Shown here one piece after another: positions 47,606 through 58,031 of a DNA stretch of 64,000 nt. Every line of letters starts with the position of its first letter. Positions within the stretch are counted from its first letter, which is position 1. The DNA lies in assembly GCA_038501195.1 (NCBI GenBank), contig JBBPUQ010000003.1, forward strand, positions 5,052,501 through 5,116,500. The letters run 5' to 3'. Source of the stretch: Nemania diffusa. Taxonomy: Eukaryota; Ascomycota; Sordariomycetes; Xylariales; Xylariaceae. The translations under genes and the position numbers were made by a program. Below the pieces are notes generated by a model that did not search any database, was not told the origin of the DNA, and saw only the letters and a list, made by a program, of their open reading frames with translations.

Positions 47606-48915
47606 ATGTCGACAGCTCGCCTAACCTTCCTATACCCTCATCTTTTCCGAGCTGCTCGCTTGGCCGAGTCGGCAGCGCAACCCACGAAGACCCGATATCG
47701 CAGCCGGCCCTGTCGATCCAACCCGTACGCTGCTCCCTTGTTCTCGACGTCTGCGCGAGCCAGGCAAGCTGCCTTCGAGAGACACGGCACCGCCGTCGAA
47801 CCCTTACCCGTCCTCCCCGATGTCGTAGTACTGCCACAGCCAGACAAAACTTCCTCTCAACTGCCCGACCCCTCACCTACTGAGATCGAGAAGGAGGCAG
47901 CCGGGGACAGTAAGGAGTCAGATGCACCACGCGAGGCAGCTGTCCCACCGAACGACGCCACGAAAGGGGCCGCGCCAGATGGCACAGAAGCGGCTCCCAC
48001 AGCGCCGCAGCAGTCGGTCGTAGAGGAGACGATGCAGCACAGCGGCCCCATGGAGGCTGTATTGCATATGCCACCGCCAGACAGCGCACAGCACCCCCAC
48101 ATATCCAAACCGACATATGTGCATCATTTCGATACTTATACGCTTGTCAAACAGCTACAGGTTGGCGGCTATACGCAGGCCCAGGCGATTACCGTCATGA
48201 AGGCTATCAGAGCGAACCTTGCGCAAAACTTGGACGTTGCGCAGGGAGGTCTCGTCGGGAAGAGCGATGTTGATAATGTGAGTGAAATCTAATGCGTCAT
48301 GCGAGAACCCCCCGCGCCTCTTATCGTTTCGCTCACTTGTCGCTTATAATAGGAAACCTATCTCTTCCGCGCCGCCTGCTCTGAACTTAGCTCTGAGGTT
48401 ACAAACAACAGGAGAGTCGCCGACGAACAAACACGCCAACAACGAACACAGTTGCAACATGAGGTTGATATCCTCAGTCAGCGCATGTCTCAAGACATCA
48501 TGACCCTGAAGGATGACGTTAAGGGCATATTCAATGATCGGAGGATGAATGTGCGCGAGGAGCAGAGGAACATGGAGAGTGCTGTGAGTACTAAGCCACG
48601 CTGATAACAGCACCTAAACTAATTTTGAGTCCCAAGATCCAACAAGTCAACCTCAAGATCAGCGTTACCCTTAACAGCGATTCAAGGTCCGATATCGAAG
48701 GATTGCGATGGGTGCTGATCAGGCGGTCGGTCTACGGCATCCTGTTCATGGCAGTCCTGACGCTGACTACGATACGATACGCGACGTATGTCAGCCATGA
48801 GAGACAGAGAGAAGTGAAAGAGAAAGCACGGCGCGTCGAGGAACTGAAGAGGATTGGCGGTAGGGAAGATCGCGCATCGTCAGTTGATGCAGTAGAAATT
48901 CTCGCAGCGAACTGA
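47606..48915 (+). CDS. Mitochondrial DUF1640 coiled-coil protein (Fmp32/MCUR1-like)
   Basis: Three exons, 47,606-48,277, 48,353-48,583 and 48,637-48,915, give 393 residues. The first 60 residues are Arg/Ser/Ala-rich with FSTSARARQ, typical of a mitochondrial presequence. An acidic Pro-rich linker follows. The DUF1640 core begins HHFDTYTLVKQLQVGGYTQA and QAITVMKAIRANL. It continues as a long coiled coil (TQLQHEVDILSQRMSQDIM, LKDDVKGIFNDRR) and ends with one membrane helix (YGILFMAVLTLTTIRYATYV) and a charged tail. Family knowledge: Fmp32 and related proteins are inner-membrane proteins linked to respiratory-chain assembly, and mammalian MCUR1 is linked to the calcium uniporter. Which role applies in fungi like this one is not shown by sequence. 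Confidence 0.92.
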
Positions 48916-49180
48916 TTAGAATACATGATACCCATGGGCAAGATGGAGAATATAAATAGACTGGTTATTCATGACCGGGTTTTGATAGAATACCACTTGG
49001 ATATGAGAAATAGCATGTGTTCTTCCCAGAATCCCAGAAAACGTAAAGGCCTGGATTTAATCAACGGGCCTTGCCTCCGACCTACGCCTAACGCCATGCG
49101 AAGATGCCTGTAGTATGAAATACAGAGTGACTCCATTCAGCCACAGCAATAGAAACGAACGGGTTTGTGTCGCTTTCATG

Positions 49181-49808
49181 TTAATCTCTGTCGTCCTTTT
49201 TCCCCGTAGATTCCCTATCGAGCGCTTTCCGTAACCTCTCCTCCTGCCTCTTCCAATGGCCGCCCTCTTCGTAGTCTTTGCTGATCTTCAGGGCGTTCCT
49301 TAACCGCTCGCTCTCCTTGATCTTGGCATCGGCCAGCTCGTGGACCTGATGCGACTTGAGGCCCCTCCTCGGCGCCGACCCGTCGTCCCGTCCGGGCTTA
49401 TTCATATCCTCTCGCAGTTCCTTGCGCAGGGCGTCGCATCTGCGATCGATCTCGTCCTCATCGACACTGTTACAGACAAACAGAAAGGGAATCGTCAGCA
49501 TTTCCCGTCTTGGAGAGAGAGTGGAAGAGAGAGGGGGGGGGGGCGTGGGTAAGGAAAGTTTTGGGCGTTTACCCTTCGTCCTCGAGCTGGTCCCGCAGCT
49601 CGAACACCTTGACCTCGACCTCGCGCTTCCGGTCGTGCTCGAGGATCCCCTTGTCCGGCTGCCGCTGGCGGTGCTTCAGGTGGTCGAGGTCGCGGGGGTA
49701 GGGCGCGCCGCGGTCGCGGTCGCGGGGCCGCATGTGCGCTAGGTTGCGCTGCACGTAGCCCGAGGTGCCGCTGCCTCGTGGCGTCGAGAGGCCTACGTTA
49801 TCGGACAT
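49181..49808 (-). CDS. cwc21: Pre-mRNA splicing factor Cwc21 (cwf21 domain)
   Basis: Two exons, 49,808-49,573 and 49,466-49,181, separated by a 106-bp intron (GTAAAC...AACAG), encode 173 residues. The N-terminus [20 protein letters not shown] is the diagnostic Cwc21/SRm300 start. A basic stretch and a helix follow. The cwf21 domain reads across the splice as [20 protein letters not shown]. The C-terminus is a charged helix with [16 protein letters not shown] and a basic end. Family knowledge: it binds Prp8 and Snu114 at the catalytic centre of the spliceosome. The donor GTAAAC is less common than GTAAGT but is the only one that keeps the frame. Confidence 0.93.
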
Positions 49809-51153
49809 GGCTTCGAAGTTTGGTGGTGGGGCTGTAGGGGGGATAGAAGTTATTGTGGGCGACGAGGATAGGGAAGGGTTCGCGGTAGGGAGAAGAATGG
49901 AGGTAGTATGTTGTCAAGACGCAAAAATGATGGTTTCTACCTAGATATGTAGGTAGGCTTGGTTATACTTAGCGGTAGGTATGACCATAGGTACAGGTTG
50001 GTTGCATATATATGTTTAACCGTATATACCAAGTACCTATGTAGCGTAGATATTCATTACCTAGGTACATATGTAATCTAGTGGGATACCGTTACCCAGG
50101 CGTAGGTTTCGTATTTATGATATCACATAGGGAAGCACCACTACCTACTTTGATATCCAAAGAAAAAACCTAAAGATCTACCAATACTACCAATCTATAA
50201 TTATTCCTCCCAGGTGCTCATCGTTTTCGCACCGCGACACGACTGTTGAACTGCCTGCCCCGGTAGTATCTTGTGGGGACACCTCTAATACGGTAAGATC
50301 GTAGATTCTTTTTTAACGTCACATTGCAAAGGAGCAGTTTGCAACATACTTGCGTGTGTTCAACGCAAAATGGATGGAAAAGCATGATAAATAAGCACAT
50401 GAAAATTATATAAAGCGACAGTATTCTTTCAATTGCTGTCTTTCCACCCCTGCAATGTATTTCTCACAAGAGGCGTCGCCTCAATCGTCTATGGGCTTCC
50501 TCTGTAATTACGGTAGACGATAAGAGATACCTAGGCGTTCCGCGACTATTTTTTAGAGAAGCAATTTTTTCTACTCGGATACATAAAATCTAGTTCGGAT
50601 TGAGCTCATATAGAATAGTACCTATAAGCTAAATCGAGTTGGAAAAGAACTGAGCCGCGTATCACAAGATACCTACCTACCTAAGCGTGATCGAAGTATC
50701 GAGGATCTAACTCTACGGCTACATAAAAGAAGCAGGCCCTGGGGCCTACTCTAGGTTGTATAAGTTGGCTACTCTATGATACAAAAACAATAAAGAGGTA
50801 CTCAGATTACTTCACGCTCTGCCTTTACTGCTGATTACGGCGGTAGATCTTCATTCATCATATCCTCGGTACCTTACGTAGCATGAACTGTGTGTTGAGG
50901 TCCGAGGAGGCAAAGAATCCAGTGAGCTAGATAGCTAGAGAGATAGCTAGAGGTAAGAGTAGGTACCGAGTATGCAGCCTGCAGAAGAAGGCCGCGAAGA
51001 ACTACATGATAGTCACGTGGTCATGAACATAAACACTCAGCCCCCAAACGAAAGGTACATCAAAAACCCCTCATCTCACTTAGGCATACGCAGCCTTACC
51101 TATTTCTCCCTTGATGGCATCTGTTCACTTCAAACTCTAAGAATCATACCAAT
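49809..51153. other. Gene-free stretch before the NLR gene
   Basis: No supported gene. 49,940-50,070 holds several TAGGTACCTA/TACCTAGGTA motifs. The short frames at 50,218-50,400 and 50,972-51,190 lack domains. The latter overlaps the NLR start in another frame. Confidence 0.5.
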
Positions 51154-54100
51154 ATGCGACTTCTCCAGCGGCAACACGACGGAAGCATAACGCTAACCGA
51201 AAAACTCACCCAAAACATACCCCCTTACGCCATTCTATCACACACCTGGGGAGAAGACAATGATGAGGTTGTCTTCAAAGATATTATCGAAAGTGCTGAC
51301 GGACAGGAACACGGATACCAACAAAAGACCGGCTATCGAAAGATTGATTACTGCGCAAAATGGGTCGCTGTTGACGGCCTACAGTATTTTTGGATCGATT
51401 CTTGCTGCATCGATAAGTCGAGCAGCTCCGAGCTTCAAGAGGCAATCACTTCCATGTTCAAATGGTACCAGAATGCAGCAAAATGCTACGTATACTTGTC
51501 CGATGTCAAAAGCAACGAAGAACAACATCAAATAACTCTACCACAATCAGTCTGGGAATCCGCCTTTCGCCAAAGCAGATGGTTTACTAGGGGGTGGACA
51601 CTACAAGAGCTTCTAGCTCCACGATGTGTGGAATTCTTTTCAGAGGGCGGCCATAAGCTGGGTAGCCTGCCAGAGTTCCGACAGCTTCTCCAAGAGGTGA
51701 CTGGAATTTCTATCGATGCTCTTTGTGGAAAGACGCTGTCTCAATTCAGTGTCAGCGAGCGCATGTCGTGGTTACGAGGCCGGGAGACGAAGCTTGAAGA
51801 GGACAAGGCATACTCACTCTTAGGCATCTTCGATGTTTTTATACCCGTTAACTATGGCGAAGGGGAAGAGAGGGCGATGGGCCGACTTCGCAGAAAGATT
51901 GAAAAGAAATATGGCTCTCAGCGTGAGTACTACACACACACTAAAATGCGATTGGTGTTTAACGAAGAACACAAGGCACCCAAGATCCTCACTTCATGGT
52001 GCCATTTGGACGCAACGACCACTTCGTCGGACGAGATGCTATCTTAGAGCAGCTCCTCAACAAGATCCCGCCTAGTGCCAATCAAGACGACTGCCAGCGC
52101 ACTGCCGTCGAAGGCCTCGGCGGCATCGGCAAGACCCAGATCGCGCTCGAGGCCGCCTACCGCGTCCGCGACATATATCCGGACTGCTCTGTCTTCTGGG
52201 TCCCCGCCATCGATTTGACCAGCTTCGAGAATGCGTACCGCGAGATCGGGCAGCGACTTGAACTACGCGGCATCAACGACGAGGGAGCAGATATCAAAAC
52301 ACTCGTGAAAGCAGGCCTAAGCCGGAAAGATGCCGGCAGCTGGCTCTTAATTGTCGATAATGCCGACGATCTAGAGCTTCTCGGCCCGGTTTTAGCTGAC
52401 TGCCTCCCTTTTAAGCGGAAAGGATCGATTCTCTTCACGACGCGGAGTCACAAAATAACCGCTCTACTCGATGTTTCGCATGAAGACATTATTCCCTTGC
52501 CTAAGATGGACAGCGCCGAAGCCAGTAAGCTGTTACAAATAGGCTTGAGAAAACGTCAGAAGGGCGATAGGAAAAGCACAAAGCGTTTGCTTAACTTCCT
52601 AGCCAATCTTCCATTAGCAATCAAGCAGGCGTCAGCGTTCTTGACTTCAAACACTAATGTTACTGTGTCTGGGTATCTGGATTCCTGCGAGTCAAGTGAT
52701 GCCGACTCGATCGAACTGCTCAGTGAACAATTCCAAGATCGCCACCGATATACAAATAATGCCAAGAAGCAAAACCCGATTGCTACAACCTGGTTGATCT
52801 CGTTCGAGCATATTTCCCAACACGACCCCCAGGCAGCAGACTATCTGAAATTCATGTGCTTTCTAGCCGAAAAAGATATCCCTCTATCCCTCCTCCCAGC
52901 CGCCCCAAAGATCAAAATGGCAAAAGCTGTTGGCACACTCAAGGCGTACGCGTTTATTACAGAGCGTGATACACCTGATACATTCGATATACACCCGCTC
53001 ATCCGCCTTGTCATGCGAAATTGGTTGCAGAAGAAAGGAAAGTGGGTGGAATGGAGCACAGATGTCGTTCAGCATCTTGGAACCACATATCCGTTCCCAA
53101 AGCACGAGAATAGACAGATATGGATTAAGTACCTGCCACATGGGCAAGCATTGCTAGATACCCGTGGCACGACTATGGCAATAGAAGATACTATGCTTCT
53201 TTCAAACGTTGCCGTGAGCTGCAATTTGCTTGGAAAATACGGCGAAGCAGAGCGGTTACATCGGCAGGCACTAGGACTAGAAGAGGAGATACTAGGTGAA
53301 CGGCATCCCAACACACTTAATAGTATGAACAACCTTGGTATAACCGTTAAACTTCTAGGAAAGTACGAAGAGGCTGAAGAAATGCAACGGCGGGTACTAA
53401 AGCTACAAAAGGAGGTGCTGGGTAAACGGCATCCCGACACATTTAGTAGCATGAGCAGCCTTGCTATGACCCTTAGATTGCTGGGGAAGTACAAAAAGGC
53501 TGAAAAGATAGACCGGCGGGCACTGAGGCTGCAAAAGGAGGTGCTAAGTAAACAGCATTCCAACACACTTGGTAACATGAGCAACTTTGCTATAACCCTT
53601 ATCTCGCTAGGGAAGTACAAAGAGGCCGAAAAAATGCACCGGCGGGTACTGAGGCTACAAAAGAAGGTGCTAGGTAAACGGCATCCCGACACACTTATTA
53701 GCATGAACAACTTTGCTGCAGCCTTTATAGTCCAGCAAAATCACAAAAAAGCCGAAAAGAAATTCCGGCAGGTCCTAAAGCTTAAAAAAGAAGTGCTAGG
53801 CATACAACATCCCGAAACACTAGATAGCATGCACAATCTTGCTTTAGCCCTTGGAAACCAGCAAAATTATACAAAAGCCGAAAAAAAATTCCGGCAGGTC
53901 CTAAAGCTTAAAAAAGAAGTGCTAGGCATACAACATCCCGAAACACTAAATAGCATGCACAATCTTGCTTTAGCCCTTGGAAACCAGCAAAATTATAAAA
54001 AAGCCGAAAAAAAATTCCGGCAGGTCCTAAAGCTTAGAAAAGAAGTGCTAGGCATACAACATCCCGAAACACTTAGTAGCATGACCGGCCTTGCTGTGGC

Positions 54101-54161
54101 CCTCAGAAGCCAGGGAAAACATAAGGAGGCTGAAGAGATAATGCCTCCACAGTCTGTATAA
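51154..54161 (+). CDS. HET-NB-ARC-TPR NOD-like receptor (heterokaryon-incompatibility type)
   Basis: Exon 1 (51,154-51,922) and exon 2 (51,976-54,161) are joined by a 53-bp intron (GTGAGT...ACAAG) and encode 984 residues. The intron repairs what otherwise looks like a frameshift, giving SQR-TQDPHFMVPFGRND. Residues 1-255 are a HET domain (PPYAILSHTWGE, YFWIDSCCIDKSS, GWTLQELLAPRCVEFF, DKAYSLLGIFDVF). Residues about 270-550 are an NB-ARC ATPase: FVGRDAILEQLL, P-loop GLGGIGKTQIA at 303-313, Walker B WLLIVDNADD, GSILFTTRS, NLPLAIKQASAFL. Residues about 658-984 are eight TPR units of 42 residues of the kinesin-light-chain type. Family knowledge: such proteins act in non-self recognition and trigger cell death after hyphal fusion. 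The ligand is unknown. No disabling mutation is seen. Confidence 0.93.
53184..54158 (+). repeat. Tandem 126-bp TPR-coding repeat inside the NLR gene
   Basis: Seven full 42-codon units and a partial eighth follow one another. Units at 53,814-53,939 and 53,940-54,065 are the most alike and differ at three bases out of 126. The second half of the unit at 53,688-53,813 is also nearly the same. Earlier units have diverged, so the most alike units lie toward the 3' end. Confidence 0.9.
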
Positions 54162-54920
54162 GTGTATGTAATTCCCGTCAGCATTAAGATAATAGGATAC
54201 TTTGGCTAAGTATTATAATTTGTAAATAGTTGATCCAGCAATTATCTACACCTAGATACATGGCTATAACGGTAAGCCTATTTAGGCATTGGGCTTGTGT
54301 TGCTTGTCGGCGTCTGTTCTTGCCAAGTCGCTTTGATGAACTCACTCTGATATGCCATAAACTTCGTAGACCCGACACGGGAAATGGTCCAAGCGGTCAT
54401 ACATGAGATCACACATTTTCACTGCCTACTCTAGCTTCTGTACACGCAGTTGCTAAAAATCTTCCATCCGCTCCTGGTATTTAACTCGCCTAAGTTGATT
54501 CTTCCAAATGCCATCCTTGGGGGGTCGAATCCCCTTTCGAACCTTGGCGATAGTTACCGTACAATTTTTCTCCAGAGTCTTGTTTCGCAATCTAGCTTCT
54601 GAGGGCGAGAGAAGCCAAATGCCAGCGGGAAGAAGCCGAATACTCGCAAAAAGAAGCAAGGCGTAGATGTGAACAGTAAAACGGCTAAAGGTACCACATT
54701 TACAGGCAATCTGACTATACCTAGAGACTCATTGCGCTACAGGGTCGGGGAGGCGATGGGAGTGCCGGCTTTTTGTAGCCGAGAAAGCAACGCGCTTTTG
54801 GCGAACGGCATTGATGAATGGATCATTTAAGGGATAAGGAATTAGATTATAGTTGTCATCATTTAAGGGCCTGTTTCTACGTGAGAGCCCATTCACCCTC
54901 ATTAAAGCAACAAGATCAAG
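54162..54920. other. Gene-free stretch after the NLR gene
   Basis: No supported gene. TGGTCCAAGCGG near 54,386 and GGGGGGTCGAATCCCC near 54,520 resemble Pol III A and B boxes, but a tRNA cannot be folded around them. The small minus-strand frame at 54,453-54,659 has no recognisable family. Confidence 0.4.
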
Positions 54921-55535
54921 CTATGAGGAGTCTGAGTCGTAATAGAAATCCCCCTCCTCAGACTCAGTTGTTTGGTCGTCTTCTAACTCCTCTCCTAGTA
55001 ATGAATCCTTAATTGGCCACTTGGCTAGATTCGCCCGCTGCTTACTAGATACCCCAAATCGCTGCTCAAATGCCTCAAGGATCATTTTCCTCGGTTTCCA
55101 TCTAAACATGCGCGGATGCGAAACTACGAAGAATGCAGCGTTGTATGCCATGGGCTTATCTTTGGGGTCGGAGACTGGCTCGTTCGAGAGGAAGGTGTAG
55201 AGCAGCCGGAAAGCCGAATCTCGAGCTAGGCTTTTGCTATTATTGTAGACCCTACGCTCGTCCGGATCCCAGTCAGATTTCCCACTCCGGAAATCGTCCA
55301 TTATATGGCGAAGAGTCCGACCCTCGAGCACATCGACGCAAAGGAACTTGAGCGTGTCGCATAGAACACGATAATCGGAGAGTCGGGTTGGCATGATGCG
55401 GAAAAAGTGTTTAGGCCCTTTAGATAGCCCACGGACCACCTCGTCGAAGTACAGAATGTTATCATGTCTGAGTATAGTGGGCGAGTCATGATCCGAGCGC
55501 GGCTGTGCCTTCAACCAAGTCTCAAAATATGGCAT
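54921..55535 (-). pseudogene. C-terminal-like fragment of an uncharacterised fungal protein
   Basis: A 204-residue frame starts MPYFETWLKAQPRSDHDSPT. It contains ILYFDEVVRGLSKGPKHFF, YRVLCDTLKFLCVDVLEG, a conserved-looking SARDSAFRLLYTFL-like stretch (residues about 120-135), HPRMFRWKPRKMILEAFEQR and an acidic end. Composition and spacing look like real protein. It follows the next upstream minus-strand frame after only 20 bases but in another phase. I suspect both were parts of one gene in which a frameshift or lost intron separates them. I do not assign a function. It could also be a small standalone gene starting at 55,535. Confidence 0.45.
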
Positions 55536-55554
55536 GGCTTTGATATCAATGGAT

Positions 55555-56398
55555 TCATATATCGTCGCCCCAATTTGGATACTTAACCCTAACGTGCGTT
55601 GATCCGCTCGCGACGGCTAGTAGCTCCTTAATAAATGTGGAAATTGTGAATTGATAATAAGAACTGGGTTCACTTACCTGCGTAGCGGCAATAGGGGTCA
55701 GAGTCTCCTGCATAGAGCTGGGCGGAGCTGGCTTCACCTCCCATTTCAGATAGAGATTATCTGGTAACACGTTATTTCCATGAAGTGGCGAAATAATTAA
55801 CTTATCGCCATCACGAACATATCGGACGGTCGCTTTGTTATCGCAGCGCTTCACAATGTCAACGACCTTGCGAATCAAGGCCGCGATTTTTTTCAATTTG
55901 ACCTGATTTTGCTTCTGCCAGTTCTGGATGTCCGATGTCACATCTTCGACTTGCGGCTCCTAGAATGTACCATGCCGATGATATGCACGAATGAGCTTTG
56001 GGGTCTGAGATAGCCATAACTGTGGTGCAACATCCCCGATCCTAATATGTCTGTGGATCGCGCGTGTTTTGACCTCGAGTGTACAGTTGAGCGGTATGGT
56101 GCGGCCTTCTCGCCGAACAAGAAGCTTAGAACTGTCGCTAGGCAAATCCACAAGAGTTGGTTCGGAAGTTAGGGATAATGACTTCAGGGCGCCGGAAAGT
56201 CCATTAGTCTGGCTTTCTTCAATACTAGACGGGTATAGCTTCATGTTCTCGCCCACGTAGCCATCCGTTTCATGATGAACTATGAATTTCATGTCTCCGA
56301 AACGGTATGAGACTATTCGATGGTGTGCACTACTTCCATTGATTTGGTGTCGAGTGTACACCTTCTCTGAAGGGGCCAAATTGATAAACTTTGGTTTA
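55555..56398 (-). pseudogene. Truncated fungal protein fragment interrupted by an in-frame TAG
   Basis: The frame is open from just after a TAA near 56,398 down to 55,963, is cut by TAG (plus positions 55,960-55,962), and continues in the same frame to a stop at 55,555. Readable parts are SSAHHRIVSYRFGDMKFIVH with HETDGYVGEN, then VEDVTSDIQNWQKQNQVKLK, KATVRYVRDGDKLIIS and LPDNLYLKWEV. Proteins of this type recur in ascomycetes and some carry the database name geranylgeranyl pyrophosphate synthetase. No prenyltransferase Asp-rich motif is visible here, so that name should not be trusted. The N-terminal half that relatives have is missing. The stop probably arose from CAG, TGG or a similar codon. 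Confidence 0.6.
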
Positions 56399-56732
56399 GG
56401 TTCGTACTCGTATAACTATTATGTACATATAGAATACTAGTGATGCATATAAGGTTCAATATATATGTATGTATATAGTATTCACTTAAGCTATATAAGG
56501 TAGGTACGTACGTACCTCCTCAGACCCTAGGTACATTAGTAGCTCCAACAACAATTTTGCCCCGCCATGACATACAGTGAGTGAGTCAAGTCGAGTCGCC
56601 ATCAAAAGTCTATCCAGTTAACACATCTTCATAGAGCTTTCAAAGCTACCTTATGTACTCATTATCTATTGTTTTCCCACCAGGATATTCTCGGAGAAAT
56701 CTTCAATTATTCATCTATTTGGCTAGCTAGAA
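56399..56732. other. Short intergenic region upstream of cdc123
   Basis: This is the divergent spacer between the decayed minus-strand frame and cdc123. It contains TAGGTACGTACGTACC and CCTAGGTAC motifs at 56,500-56,535. Nothing else was recognised. Confidence 0.5.
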
Positions 56733-58031
56733 ATGCCCTCTTCCACTCAACCACAGTCGGGCCCTGCGTCTGACACCCCATCAACACTACAATTTCCACC
56801 TATAACGAGAGATCATATATTGAATTGCTCATACGACTCTTGGTTTCCTAAGTCCGTACCTCTTCACTCACTCTTGAATCCCGCCCATGGCTTACCAAAA
56901 TATAGATATCGGGTATCTTGCATAAAGTCTCGGATTATTCCCCTTTCACCAGAGTTTATCGACTATATTCGCGAGGATGGTATCATCCTCGCCGATGAAG
57001 ATGGGGCTACTTCTGATGACGATGATGAGGAGTGGGAGTCTACCCCATCGACTATACGGCCACCCATCCATGAAGTTGAATCCGACTCGGACAGCGACGA
57101 TATGGACGAGCCTCCAAAGCTGCCGCCAAATCAGAGGTTCCCTGAGCTACACCAGCTGATCAAGGATAAAATCACGGAGCTAGGGGGTGCTGTAGCTCCT
57201 AAGCTGAACTGGACGGCGCCTAAAGATGCCATTTGGATATCGCCTCACCAGAACACCATCAAGTGCACATCACCTAATGATATATACTTATTGCTAAAGA
57301 GCTCTAACTTTATAATATATGACTTGGAGCACGCCTTCGACGATTGCACGCCAACAGCCAATTCTATCGTAGATCAAACTCCCTTCAAGCCAGTACTAGT
57401 CTTAAGATCATATTTCAACCCGCACACCGCAATGGAGTTCCGTTGTTTCGTCAAGCACAGGAACCTCGTGGCCATATCACAGCGGGATCTTAGCTACTTC
57501 GAGTTTCTACAGCCTCTGAAAGCAGATATCATATCGAAGATCTACCAACTATTCAACAACAAGTTACGATATACGTTTCCCGACGGCAACTTTGTCTTCG
57601 ATGTCTACATTCCTGAGGGCGAAGGCGAGCCCCTGAGTCGCGCGAGGCTAATTGATATCAATGCCTGGGCCCCTCATACCGACAGCTTGCTCTTCGGCTG
57701 GCAGGAGCTGTTGGATCTAGAGGTTCCGGGCCCCATACTCGGCGTCGTGGGTGAGGAGAATGCTAAGGACCAAGCTACCAGCACCGACGACGATGAAACC
57801 AGTCAGGACGAGGAGGACGAGGACTTCACCCCTAAGCTTAGGTTGATTGAGAAAGAGGATCCGGCGGCCTTCAACTTCAGCTCGCCGCAGTACTCGGCGC
57901 ACAAACTACCTAAGGATGTCGTAGATGCGAGCATGTCGGGAGAAGGTGGTATGCGTGAATTCGCTCGGAAATGGAGGGAAATGACCGGTATGGAGAACGT
58001 CGCGAATTGGGAAGCTGGTGGGAAGGACTAG
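56733..58031 (+). CDS. cdc123: Cell division cycle protein 123 (eIF2 assembly factor, D123 family)
   Basis: A single-exon gene encodes 432 residues. The family signature is clear: ILNCSYDSWFPKS, RIIPLSPEFIDYIREDGI, an acidic insert, LNWTAPKDAIWISPHQNTIK, NDIYLLLKSSNFIIYDLEHA, FRCFVKHRNLVAISQRDLSY, and the metal-binding FVFDVYIPEGEGE with RLIDINAWAPHTDSLLFGW. These belong to an ATP-grasp-like fold. Family knowledge: Cdc123 promotes assembly of the eIF2 heterotrimer by acting on its gamma subunit, in the cytoplasm. The C-terminal 120 residues are acidic and Ser-rich and vary between fungi. Length is within the fungal range and no lesion is seen. Confidence 0.96.
   Translation: MPSSTQPQSGPASDTPSTLQFPPITRDHILNCSYDSWFPKSVPLHSLLNPAHGLPKYRYRVSCIKSRIIPLSPEFIDYIREDGIILADEDGATSDDDDEEWESTPSTIRPPIHEVESDSDSDDMDEPPKLPPNQRFPELHQLIKDKITELGGAVAPKLNWTAPKDAIWISPHQNTIKCTSPNDIYLLLKSSNFIIYDLEHAFDDCTPTANSIVDQTPFKPVLVLRSYFNPHTAMEFRCFVKHRNLVAISQRDLSYFEFLQPLKADIISKIYQLFNNKLRYTFPDGNFVFDVYIPEGEGEPLSRARLIDINAWAPHTDSLLFGWQELLDLEVPGPILGVVGEENAKDQATSTDDDETSQDEEDEDFTPKLRLIEKEDPAAFNFSSPQYSAHKLPKDVVDASMSGEGGMREFARKWREMTGMENVANWEAGGKD

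Noticed and set aside
51900..52000. Apparent frameshift between HET and NB-ARC parts of the NLR gene
   Set aside because: A 53-bp GT-AG intron at 51,923-51,975 joins both frames exactly and restores SQRTQDPHFMVPF, so no lesion is needed.
54386..54540. tRNA or SINE with A box TGGTCCAAGCGG and B box GGGTCGAATCC
   Set aside because: The boxes are about 130 bases apart and no acceptor stem or anticodon arm can be paired around either, so the resemblance is probably chance.
55555..56398. Annotation as geranylgeranyl pyrophosphate synthase
   Set aside because: No DDxxD-type prenyltransferase motif is visible. The name occurs on similar fungal proteins but is not supported by sequence here.
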